NCBI GenBank assembly: GCA_964551835.1
Contig: CAZKEM010000064.1
Coordinates: 1-23,474 of the forward strand
DNA: 23,474 nt
Source of the DNA: JAHDCC01 sp964551835
GTDB lineage: Bacteria > Actinomycetota > Acidimicrobiia > Acidimicrobiales > SZUA-35
Direction: 5' to 3'
In this document: positions 15,341-22,231 of the stretch, one piece after another
How positions within the stretch are numbered: position 1 is the first letter of the stretch
Layout: every line of letters begins with the position of its first letter
Made by a program: the position numbers and the translations under genes
Notes under the pieces: generated by a model
What the model was told of the DNA's origin: nothing
What the model saw: only the letters and a program-made list of their open reading frames with translations
Database searches by the model: none

Positions 15341-15378
15341 GTAACTTAGCTATTGCCAAGTTCTTACATCGATAAAAG
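15341..15378 (+). promoter_or_regulatory. Candidate GlnR-box-like array before the nitrate importer
   Basis: Four pentamers occur with exact 11-bp period: GTAAC (15341-15345), ATTGC (15352-15356), CTTAC (15363-15367) and AAAAG (15374-15378). The published actinobacterial GlnR pattern, as I recall it, alternates gTnAC and GaAAC with n6 spacers. The first and third units fit well and the others poorly. The site is about 80 bp before the NrtA start, where nitrogen control of a nitrate importer would be expected. An overlapping AACTT/AAGTT inverted repeat (15343-15347 and 15358-15362) could instead bind another dimer. Confidence 0.3.
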
Positions 15379-15456
15379 CTCCCCGTGAGGTTACCTTGCC
15401 TCCCTGTTCACACAAGTCCTCTCGATACGAAACATCGGCTGTGTTGACTGTGGTTT

Positions 15457-16884
15457 ATGGCTAAACCAAATAATATTTCAAGGCGCGAACTTATCCTCGG
15501 TGGTATTGCAGCAACAGCAGGCACTGCGTTGCTGTCCAGTTGTGGGGGCGGAGGCAACACTTCAAATGATGCTGCTCCGGCTGGTCCCGACGGAATCGAG
15601 AAGGTCAACTTAAAGTTCGGGTTCATCAAGCTCACCGATATGGCTCCGCTGGCGATTGCCAAAGAAAAGGGCTATTTCGCTGAGGAGGGACTCAACGTCG
15701 AGTTGGAGGCCCAGGCGAACTGGAAAGTTCTGCTAGATGGGGTTATCGACGGTCAGCTTGATGGTGCTCACATGCTGGCGGGTCAACCAATTGCTGCAAC
15801 GATCGGCTACGGAACTAAGGCAGACCTGATCGCTCCGTTGAGCCTCGACTTGAACGGCAACGCAATCACATTGTCTAACAAGATTTGGGGGATGATCGTC
15901 GACGACCTGCCTAAGGGTTCTGACGGTAAACCAGAGCATCCGATTTCCGCTGAAGCGCTACGCCCCGTAGTCGACGATTATAAAGCGCGGGGCGAGCAGC
16001 TCAATATGGGAATGGTCTTCCCGGTTTCTACGCACAACTACGAGTTCCGCTACTGGCTCGCCGCTGGTGGAATCACCCCCGGTTACTACACGGGCTATGA
16101 GGACGTTACCGGAACGGTCGACGCCGAAATTCCTCTTTCGGTGACCCCGCCTCCGAATATGCCAGCCACTATGGAAGCTGGGACGATCGAAGGTTACTGT
16201 GTTGGTGAACCGTGGAACCAAGCAGCTGTCCAGAAGAAGATCGGCGTACCGGTAGTTACCGACGACCAAATCTGGCGCCTCAACCCCGAGAAGGTCTTTG
16301 GACTACGAAAAGACTTCGCTGAAAACAACCCAGTAACCACCAAAGCGTTACTTCGAGCGATCATCAAGGCCCAGCAATGGCTAGACGCTGACAGTAACGG
16401 CAACCGTGACGAAGCGGTTGAAATTTTGGCTCGCTCTATATACGTCGGCGCAGACGCCGAAGTAATCGCCGCTTCGATGACTGGCAATTTCACCTTCGAA
16501 GATGGTGACACCCGGGATGCCCCGGACTTCAATATTTTCTTCCGTGAGTTTGCGGGCTACCCATACTATTCAGACTGCATTTGGTATCTCTCACAGATGC
16601 GACGTTGGGGTCAAATTCCTGAAGATCAGTCCGACGAATGGTACGTCGAAACAGCAGAGTCGGTGTACCGACCTGACCTGTACAAGATCGCAGCCGACTC
16701 GTTGGTTGAGGACAACACGATTCCAGCTGAAAGTGTTCCTGAAACCGACGGCTTCAAAGGCGAACAAGACGGTTTTATCGACAACATCACCTTCGACGGT
16801 TCGAAGCCGAACGACTATCTGGCCAAGTTCGACATTGGACTTCAAGCCGGCGAGTCGGTTACGTCCAGTGGTATTCAGAGCTAA
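15457..16884 (+). CDS. nrtA: NrtA-type nitrate (NitT) ABC transporter substrate-binding protein
   Basis: This binding protein (475 aa) captures the substrate, most likely nitrate/nitrite, outside the membrane. The N-terminus is a Tat signal with twin Arg (NISRRELILGG) followed by an apolar core and a lipobox LSSC with Cys29, so it is probably exported folded and lipid-anchored. The body follows the NrtA/CmpA pattern: KLTDMAPLAIAKEKGYFAEEGLNV, NWKVLLDGVIDGQLDGAHMLAGQP, NKIWG, YCVGEPWNQAAV and FFREFAGYPYYSDCIWYLSQMRRWGQ. Bicarbonate (CmpA) is the main alternative substrate; the choice rests on overall resemblance and is not proved by residues I can check. It leads the three-gene operon. The ribosome-binding site is weak. 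Confidence 0.88.
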   Translation: MAKPNNISRRELILGGIAATAGTALLSSCGGGGNTSNDAAPAGPDGIEKVNLKFGFIKLTDMAPLAIAKEKGYFAEEGLNVELEAQANWKVLLDGVIDGQLDGAHMLAGQPIAATIGYGTKADLIAPLSLDLNGNAITLSNKIWGMIVDDLPKGSDGKPEHPISAEALRPVVDDYKARGEQLNMGMVFPVSTHNYEFRYWLAAGGITPGYYTGYEDVTGTVDAEIPLSVTPPPNMPATMEAGTIEGYCVGEPWNQAAVQKKIGVPVVTDDQIWRLNPEKVFGLRKDFAENNPVTTKALLRAIIKAQQWLDADSNGNRDEAVEILARSIYVGADAEVIAASMTGNFTFEDGDTRDAPDFNIFFREFAGYPYYSDCIWYLSQMRRWGQIPEDQSDEWYVETAESVYRPDLYKIAADSLVEDNTIPAESVPETDGFKGEQDGFIDNITFDGSKPNDYLAKFDIGLQAGESVTSSGIQS

Positions 16885-16935
16885 ACGATCCACTAGCAGA
16901 AACATCCGTCCAAACTAGAAATAAGGAGCAAGCCG

Positions 16936-17979
16936 ATGTCGCTTAACACAGCGCCTGAGGAAATTAGCGAGACAGTAGAAATTGGCGATGATCCGGTTGA
17001 CGAACCGGTAGTCGATTCCGAACCCGATCCAACCGAGTTGAATGCCTTTCAGCGGTTTATCGACCAGAAGAAGCCAACGAAAGACACTCCTCGGAACATA
17101 TTGGTAGCGGTTCGGAACCTTTTCTTAGCGGCACTTCCGGCGATCGGAGGCATCCTATGCTTCTTGGGTCTGTGGCGTCTGCTTGCCCCGTTGGTTGAGA
17201 CGTCGCTCGGTTCGCTCCCGGGTCCGGGAGAGGTATTTTCTGCTGGTAGGGGTTTGTGGGACGAATATAGAGCCGCAGCCGCCGCCGAGGCTGCGTTCTA
17301 TGAAACGGCGCCGCCCGGGGCGATATATACGTCGACGCCGACATTTCTGGATCAAATCTGGACCTCGTTGCGGACCGTTGCGTTAGGGTTCGTCATCGGC
17401 ACCGCAGTTGCTGTTCCTCTGGGGCTCTTGAGTGGTTTGTCGGAAAAATTCCGAGCGGCGATAAACCCACTCGTTCAGATCTTCAAGCCGGTCAGTCCGC
17501 TGGCCTGGTTGCCGATTGTGACCATGGTTGTGGCCGCGACGGTCTCTGACGATCCGATTCTTCCAAAGGCCTTCATTACGTCCGCCGTAGTGGTAGCGCT
17601 CAACTCGCTATGGCTCACCTTGATCAATACCTCGATTGGCGCCCAGTCGGTCGACCAGGACCTGTTGAACGTTGCAGAAGTTCTTCGATTGTCGCCAATG
17701 CAAAAGTTGCGCAAGCTCATTTTGCCTGCGACGTTGCCCTATATATTCACCGGCATGCGTCTATCGTTAGGCGTGGGCTGGATGGTTCTTATCGCAGCAG
17801 AAATGTTGGCTCAGAACCCTGGACTAGGGAAGTTCGTCTGGGACGAATTCCAAAATGGAAGCACCGAGTCTCTGTCTCGAATCATGTTCACAGTGATAGT
17901 CATTGGCATCATCGGTTTCATCCTGGACCGACTGATGAGCAGTGCCGAAACATTCGTACGTAGGACCCAAGGTGTCTGA
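16936..17979 (+). CDS. nrtB: NrtB-type nitrate ABC transporter permease
   Basis: The 347-residue permease has a long acidic cytoplasmic N-terminus (about residues 1-50), a first helix at about 57-80 and about five further helices in the BPD_transp_1 domain. The coupling loop is typical of the SsuC/NrtB group (EVLRLSPMQKLRKLILPATLPY), followed by GMRLSLGVGWMVLIAAEML. A good AGGAG lies 8 bases before the ATG. An insertion rich in Ala, Tyr and Pro (about residues 105-132) sits in the first external loop. It probably forms a homodimer with the tandem ATPase encoded one base downstream. Confidence 0.92.
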   Translation: MSLNTAPEEISETVEIGDDPVDEPVVDSEPDPTELNAFQRFIDQKKPTKDTPRNILVAVRNLFLAALPAIGGILCFLGLWRLLAPLVETSLGSLPGPGEVFSAGRGLWDEYRAAAAAEAAFYETAPPGAIYTSTPTFLDQIWTSLRTVALGFVIGTAVAVPLGLLSGLSEKFRAAINPLVQIFKPVSPLAWLPIVTMVVAATVSDDPILPKAFITSAVVVALNSLWLTLINTSIGAQSVDQDLLNVAEVLRLSPMQKLRKLILPATLPYIFTGMRLSLGVGWMVLIAAEMLAQNPGLGKFVWDEFQNGSTESLSRIMFTVIVIGIIGFILDRLMSSAETFVRRTQGV

Positions 17980-17980
17980 T

Positions 17981-19708
17981 ATGTCGACCATTGATCTTGA
18001 AGCTGAACAAGTAGAGGCTCCTAATACCGAAAGTGAACCCGTACTCTCGATACGATCATTGTCGAAGGGGTACACCGACAATAAGGGCGTTTTCACCAGC
18101 GTCCTAAAGGACCTCAGCCTAGATATTGCCGACGGAGAGTTTGTGGCCGTTCTCGGCTTCTCCGGTGCAGGAAAAACGACATTAGTGTCGTCGATCGCCG
18201 GGCTCATCGAGCCCGACAGCGGTGAGATTCTGGTCAAAGGGCAACCGTGTTCCGGTCCGGGAACGGACCGTGGTGTTGTCTTTCAGAACTACTCACTGAT
18301 GCCGTGGTTGACCGTACAGGGCAATGTAGCCCTGGCGGTCGACTCGGTCAATAAAGACCTGCCCACCGAAGAGCGGGCTCAGATGATCGATTCGACCATT
18401 GAGATGGTTGGACTAAGCCACGCCAAGGATAGAAAGCCTGCTGAACTCTCGGGCGGCATGCGACAGCGGGTAGCGGTGGCTCGGGCGTTATCAACCAAAC
18501 CAGAAATACTGTTGCTCGACGAACCGCTCTCGGCACTCGATGCGTTGACCCGAGCCAAGTTGCAAGACGAAATCGAAGATATTCGAGGTAAAGAGAAGCG
18601 TACGATTCTCTTGGTGACCAATGACGTCGATGAGGCTCTTTTGTTAGCCGACCGAGTAGCGATTCTGGAACAGGGCCCTGGCGCCAAGTTAGGTCGCATT
18701 TTTGATGTGTCGATCTCTCGTCCGAGAGACCGGACGGCCATGAACCAGGATCTTGCCTATCAGGAGTTACGTGGCAAGATTGTCAGCTATCTCGACGATC
18801 TCAATAGTCAGAAGCCGACAATCGATTTGACTGGGCAGACAGAATTGCCAGACGTTGAGCCCGTGGACCTCACCCCGCCAAAGGCGTATCTCGAAGCGGC
18901 GTCGTCACGCAACCAGCGACGTTACCTCGAATTCTTCAACCTGAAGAAGATTTATCCGACGCCGGATGGTCCGCTAACCGTTGTTGATGAGATCAACGTT
19001 TTGATGGACAAAGGAGAGTTTATTTCGCTCATCGGCCATTCAGGTTGCGGCAAGTCAACAGTCTTGTCGATGGCCGCAGGACTAAACGAGATCACCGATG
19101 GCGGCATTGTCCTCGACGGGCGAGAGATCGACGTCGCCGGCCCAGACAAGGCAGTTGTTTTCCAGGCGCCTTCGATCATGCCGTGGCTAACAGCCAAACA
19201 GAACGTCTCGATGGGCGTTGACCGTGTCTACCCAGAAGCGACTAAGGCCGAACGCAACGAAGTTGTCGAGTACTACCTCAATCGGGTTGGCCTCGGCGAC
19301 TCGATGGACAAACGGGGCGGTGACATGTCGAACGGTATGAAACAACGTATCGGCCTGGCCCGGGCGTTTGCCTTAAGCCCGAAGCTGCTGCTTCTGGACG
19401 AACCCTTCGGCATGCTCGACAGCCTTACTCGATGGGACTTGCAAGATGTACTCATTGAAGTTTGGAATCGGACCAAGGTGACGACCGTTTGTGTTACCCA
19501 CGATGTTGACGAGGCGATCTTGTTGGCCGACAGGGTAGTCATGATGACCAACGGTCCGGATGCGCGGATTGGCAAAGTGCTCGAAGTCGACCTCCCTCGG
19601 CCACGCGATCGAAAGGCACTTCTGGAAGAACCTCGTTTCTACGACTACAGAGAACAAGTTCTCGAGTTCCTCGAAGAGTACGAACACGGGGCTCACGCCA
19701 AAAGCTAG
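17981..19708 (+). CDS. Tandem double ATPase of the nitrate importer (NrtC/NrtD fusion-type)
   Basis: The protein (575 aa) contains two complete ABC cassettes that would form one intramolecular dimer under NrtB. Cassette 1: Walker A GFSGAGKTT (59-67), Gln102, signature LSGGM (156-160), Walker B ILLLDEP (176-182), and Asn214 where the switch His should be (VTND). Cassette 2: Walker A GHSGCGKST (352-360), Gln395, signature MSNGM (449-453, Asn in place of the first Gly), Walker B LLLLDEP (469-475) and normal His507 (VTHD). Both end in the NrtC/D tail (GPGAKLGRIFDV and GPDARIGKVLEV, then RPRDR). The linker is about residues 280-312. Start ATG at 17981 has AAGGTG upstream and sits one base after the nrtB stop. 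No CmpA-like regulatory domain is attached, unlike cyanobacterial NrtC. Confidence 0.92.
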   Translation: MSTIDLEAEQVEAPNTESEPVLSIRSLSKGYTDNKGVFTSVLKDLSLDIADGEFVAVLGFSGAGKTTLVSSIAGLIEPDSGEILVKGQPCSGPGTDRGVVFQNYSLMPWLTVQGNVALAVDSVNKDLPTEERAQMIDSTIEMVGLSHAKDRKPAELSGGMRQRVAVARALSTKPEILLLDEPLSALDALTRAKLQDEIEDIRGKEKRTILLVTNDVDEALLLADRVAILEQGPGAKLGRIFDVSISRPRDRTAMNQDLAYQELRGKIVSYLDDLNSQKPTIDLTGQTELPDVEPVDLTPPKAYLEAASSRNQRRYLEFFNLKKIYPTPDGPLTVVDEINVLMDKGEFISLIGHSGCGKSTVLSMAAGLNEITDGGIVLDGREIDVAGPDKAVVFQAPSIMPWLTAKQNVSMGVDRVYPEATKAERNEVVEYYLNRVGLGDSMDKRGGDMSNGMKQRIGLARAFALSPKLLLLDEPFGMLDSLTRWDLQDVLIEVWNRTKVTTVCVTHDVDEAILLADRVVMMTNGPDARIGKVLEVDLPRPRDRKALLEEPRFYDYREQVLEFLEEYEHGAHAKS

Positions 19709-19737
19709 GGCTCGTCGAAACCGATCAGCACAGTTCG

Positions 19738-19777
19738 GTCCTAGGTATTGGTTGCGATGGCGGCCAGTACCTAGGAC
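19738..19777 (+). terminator. Hairpin after the nitrate importer operon
   Basis: A perfect 10-bp inverted repeat GTCCTAGGTA (19738-19747) and TACCTAGGAC (19768-19777), extendable by one G-U and one C-G pair, surrounds a 20-nt loop. It begins 30 bp after the ATPase stop. There is no U-run after it, so it may be a transcript-end stabiliser or, since each arm contains palindromic CCTAGG, a protein-binding site. Confidence 0.5.
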
Positions 19778-19814
19778 TGTCGGTCGTTCCGTGAAAGTTG
19801 ACGCTTGGATATAA

Positions 19815-19916
19815 CTGACGCTGCGAATTCGAGTATTACTTACAACCATCGTGTTTGGTGCGAGTGGCGGCATCGGGCGGCCAGTAACCGAGCAGCTAGC
19901 AGCCCGGAGCACGTAG
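19815..19916 (+). pseudogene. Truncated N-terminus of an SDR/NmrA-like NAD(P)-binding protein
   Basis: Between an in-frame TAA (19812-19814) and TAG (19914-19916) the frame reads RIRVLLTTIVFGASGGIGRP (in part), then VTEQLAARS. The segment VFGASGGIGRPVTEQLAA is a textbook first beta-strand, GxxGxxG dinucleotide loop and first helix of an extended or atypical short-chain dehydrogenase. The frame stops exactly where the family continues with 'RGHxVxAxxR', no ATG or GTG precedes it suitably, and I find no continuation in other frames. It is best read as a remnant of a deleted gene. A chance match cannot be fully excluded given only about 25 residues. Confidence 0.5.
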
Positions 19917-20062
19917 CATCCGGCCTATGAGCGGCCCGATTGATGGACCAAATCGTGGATTTCTCGTAATTTTTGTGCTTTGTGGTGTTGCGATTTGTGT
20001 CATGGCCGCTGTTTCGTGCCAAAATGGAGAGGTATCCGGCTTTATAAGAAAGGGCTATTCCT

Positions 20063-20776
20063 ATGGCCTACGCACAGCCTGTCGTAATCCCCGTCGTCAA
20101 TGCCGATGAGGACACGAGGGCCCAATTTATCACTCGGGTGTATCAACACATCGGGTTAGCAGTCGTTGTTTTCATAGTCTTCGAGTACCTCTTGTTCACA
20201 TTCGGCATTGCTGAGAGGATGGAGAATATTTTCTTTGGAGGGAGCGGATTCGCCTGGATTGGCTTGCTCCTCGCGGTTGGTCTTGGAAGCACCATTGCCT
20301 CTCAGACTGCTCATAACCTGAATTCAAAGGGGCTTCAGTACGCTGGTCTGTTTGGTGAGGCCGCGCTGCAAGCGATCATCTTCGCTCCGTTTCTTTTCTA
20401 CATTTTCCAATCTGACCAGGATGCCAAGGGCACGATCGGTTGGTCGGCAGTGATAACCCTTCTCGGGTTTGGTGTCTTGTCGATTGTCGCTTACACCTCT
20501 CGGAAAGATTTTTCGTTTCTCCGTCCCTTTATCATGTGGGCGAGCATCGCAGCGTTTGTGTTAATTGGAGGTTCACTCTTTCTTGGTTTCAACCTGGGCA
20601 TGCTCTTTTCGGTCGCCATGGTGGCATTGGCCGGAGCGATGATTCTTTATAAGACGCAACAAATCGTCAGGGAATACCCGTCGCATGCCTATGTCGGAGC
20701 GTCGGTTGCGTTGTTCGCTTCGTTGATGTTGATGTTTTGGTATGTGCTGCGGATTGTTGGTTCGCTCCGCAACTGA
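20063..20776 (+). CDS. Bax inhibitor-1 (BI-1/YccA) family membrane protein
   Basis: This 237-residue protein has seven hydrophobic helices and a short polar N-terminus, as in bacterial BI-1/YccA/YetJ proteins. These are pH-gated calcium-leak channels or modulators of membrane proteases (YccA with FtsH). Family hallmarks include RAQFITRVYQHIGLAVV at the first helix, GLFGEAALQA in the middle, and the C-terminal KTQQIVREYPSHAYVGASVALFASLMLMF. In many members the YDTQ-like motif has Asp; here the equivalent is YKTQ. Calcium gating residues should be checked by alignment. The start is ATG with AAAGG about 11 bases upstream. It is transcribed alone and ends at a strong terminator. Confidence 0.92.
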   Translation: MAYAQPVVIPVVNADEDTRAQFITRVYQHIGLAVVVFIVFEYLLFTFGIAERMENIFFGGSGFAWIGLLLAVGLGSTIASQTAHNLNSKGLQYAGLFGEAALQAIIFAPFLFYIFQSDQDAKGTIGWSAVITLLGFGVLSIVAYTSRKDFSFLRPFIMWASIAAFVLIGGSLFLGFNLGMLFSVAMVALAGAMILYKTQQIVREYPSHAYVGASVALFASLMLMFWYVLRIVGSLRN

Positions 20777-20812
20777 CCGTTAGGTAAGTACGTAGAATTG
20801 CAAAGCCTAGAT

Positions 20813-20849
20813 AAGCTGCCCGAACCGATAGGTTCGGGCAGCTTTATTT
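20813..20849 (+). terminator. Intrinsic terminator after the BI-1 gene
   Basis: A perfect 14-bp GC-rich stem pairs 20813-20826 (AAGCTGCCCGAACC) with 20831-20844 (GGTTCGGGCAGCTT) around a GATA tetraloop. It is followed by the T-rich TATTTG. It lies 37 bp after the BI-1 stop and is the most typical rho-independent terminator in the window. Confidence 0.88.
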
Positions 20850-21196
20850 GAGAAACCGAATTCCGGCGGCAATACTTCGGAACTCAGGAAAAAGTCGCGG
20901 ACGATCCTGTTACAACTGATGCGTTCGACGCCTCAAACCGGACGTCGGGACTTCCCAGGTTGGGTTAAGTGTGATATCCCAATTACAAGGTTCGATTCTG
21001 GCTGGATTCTGTTTTATGGAGCTGGTTGGTGGTGCTAGCATGCTTACTACAGTTTCAGCAGTAACCAGGGCGGCGCATAACCTGGTAGACCGGTCGAAAA
21101 ACCGATAACCGATCTACCCCCGAAATTACTCGAGTAACTTCTTGAATGCGTTGCCGTTGCGTTAGTGCCTATCAAACGACTAGTGGGAGCGCTTCT
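20850..21196. other. 347-bp gap with two nested inverted repeats before the ArfA-like gene
   Basis: No gene is seen. Two hairpins lie close together: ACCAGG (21064-21069) with CCTGGT (21081-21086), and GTAGACCGGT (21085-21094) with ACCGATCTAC (21108-21117; nine of ten pair). They share bases 21085-21086 and so could be mutually exclusive. They end 79 bp before the ArfA-like start, whose ribosome-binding site GGGAG lies about 8 bases upstream of the ATG. A structured leader is possible but not matched to a known riboswitch. Confidence 0.4.
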
Positions 21197-22156
21197 ATGA
21201 ATAAATTTCCCAAGCTCAAGTGGTGGATGTGGCTTCTGCCAATCTTGTTCCTCTTGCTCAAGGCGTACATGGTGACGTCGATGATCTCGGGCGGCATTGG
21301 CACCAATGTTGCTGACGCGACGGGCATCAGTCCCGACCAAATTTCAGTCGATGGTCGTAATGTGACTATCGATGGCCCTGAATCCGACGCCGTCAGAGAA
21401 ACCGTGAAGGCAACCCCGTGGGTCGCAGATGTGAACTTCACCGGTGGGGAGAGCCTTGATCCGAGTACGGTCACAATGATGGCCGACGGCGGAGAAGTTG
21501 TCCTTTCCGGTGTTGTAGCGAGTGAAGCCGAGCGTACTGCGCTATTCGATTCAGCGAAGGCAGAATTCGAACCCGACCTAACAGTCGTCGACCAGTTGAC
21601 GGTTGACGCTGATGCCGTCACCGAAGGTTCGGGCAAAATTGTCGTCGAGGGAGCAGCCGGCGACGATGCTCAGAAAGCGACTTGGATTGCAGCGGGGCAA
21701 GCGGTGGCAACGTCCAACGGATTCGAGTTCGAGGACGATGTGACCGTGCCCGAAGCAGAAACTCCGGCCGAGGAACCCGTCGATGAGCCAGAAACTCTTG
21801 ACGCGTTGAACGCGTTGTTCGAACTTGCGCCGATCGAGTTCGACACGAATCTGTCGACGATCAGGCCTGAGTCGCAGGTAACGCTCGATGAAGCAGCAGG
21901 TCTCATAAATGAAAATCCAGACGCAGGAGACTTCATCGTTGTGGGTCATACCGATAGCGATGGCGGGGAAGCATCTAACCAGGCGTTGAGCCAGGCTCGA
22001 GCCGAAGCTGTGGTTGACTACTTGGTGAACACCGGGGGAGTTGACGCTAACCGGCTCGATTCTCTCGGCAAGGGGGAGACCGAGCTGAAGGTATCACCTG
22101 AAGAAACAGACGCTGACCGTCAAGCGAACCGTCGTATCGAATGGGAGCAGGTGTAA
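21197..22156 (+). CDS. ArfA/OmpATb-like protein: TM anchor, BON region, OmpA peptidoglycan-binding domain
   Basis: The 319-residue protein has one membrane anchor (about residues 9-31: WWMWLLPILFLLLKAYMV). Residues about 48-185 form a BON-like region with alternating strands and helices (ISVDGRNVTIDGPESDAVRE, then GGEVVLSGVVASEAERTAL). Residues about 205-319 are an OmpA-C domain (IEFDTNLSTIRPES, GHTDSDG, NQALSQARAEAVVDYL, GKGE, ANRRIEW). Asp253 and Arg268 occupy the positions that bind diaminopimelate in OmpA-like domains. The architecture and size match Mycobacterium tuberculosis ArfA (Rv0899, 326 aa). It should tether the cytoplasmic membrane to peptidoglycan. The start at 21197 follows GGGAG and places the anchor at the N-terminus; an earlier in-frame codon is not needed. 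The repeat protein gene follows 75 bp later on the same strand. Confidence 0.9.
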   Translation: MNKFPKLKWWMWLLPILFLLLKAYMVTSMISGGIGTNVADATGISPDQISVDGRNVTIDGPESDAVRETVKATPWVADVNFTGGESLDPSTVTMMADGGEVVLSGVVASEAERTALFDSAKAEFEPDLTVVDQLTVDADAVTEGSGKIVVEGAAGDDAQKATWIAAGQAVATSNGFEFEDDVTVPEAETPAEEPVDEPETLDALNALFELAPIEFDTNLSTIRPESQVTLDEAAGLINENPDAGDFIVVGHTDSDGGEASNQALSQARAEAVVDYLVNTGGVDANRLDSLGKGETELKVSPEETDADRQANRRIEWEQV

Positions 22157-22231
22157 TGACGTTCAATAATCTGAAATCTGAACCACTACCAATTTTCTGT
22201 ACAACTAGTTTTTCAAGAAAGGTAATCTGAT

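Noticed and set aside
19927..20109. Possible 60-aa membrane peptide (MSGPIDGPN start, apolar middle)
   Set aside because: It overlaps the first 47 bp of the BI-1 gene in another frame, has no ribosome-binding site, and its C-terminus is merely the shifted BI-1 start. The apolar segment alone is not enough.
20989..20998. T-loop-like GGTTCGATTC suggesting a tRNA before the ArfA-like gene
   Set aside because: The flanking bases do not form a T stem, and no acceptor, D or anticodon arm can be built around it.
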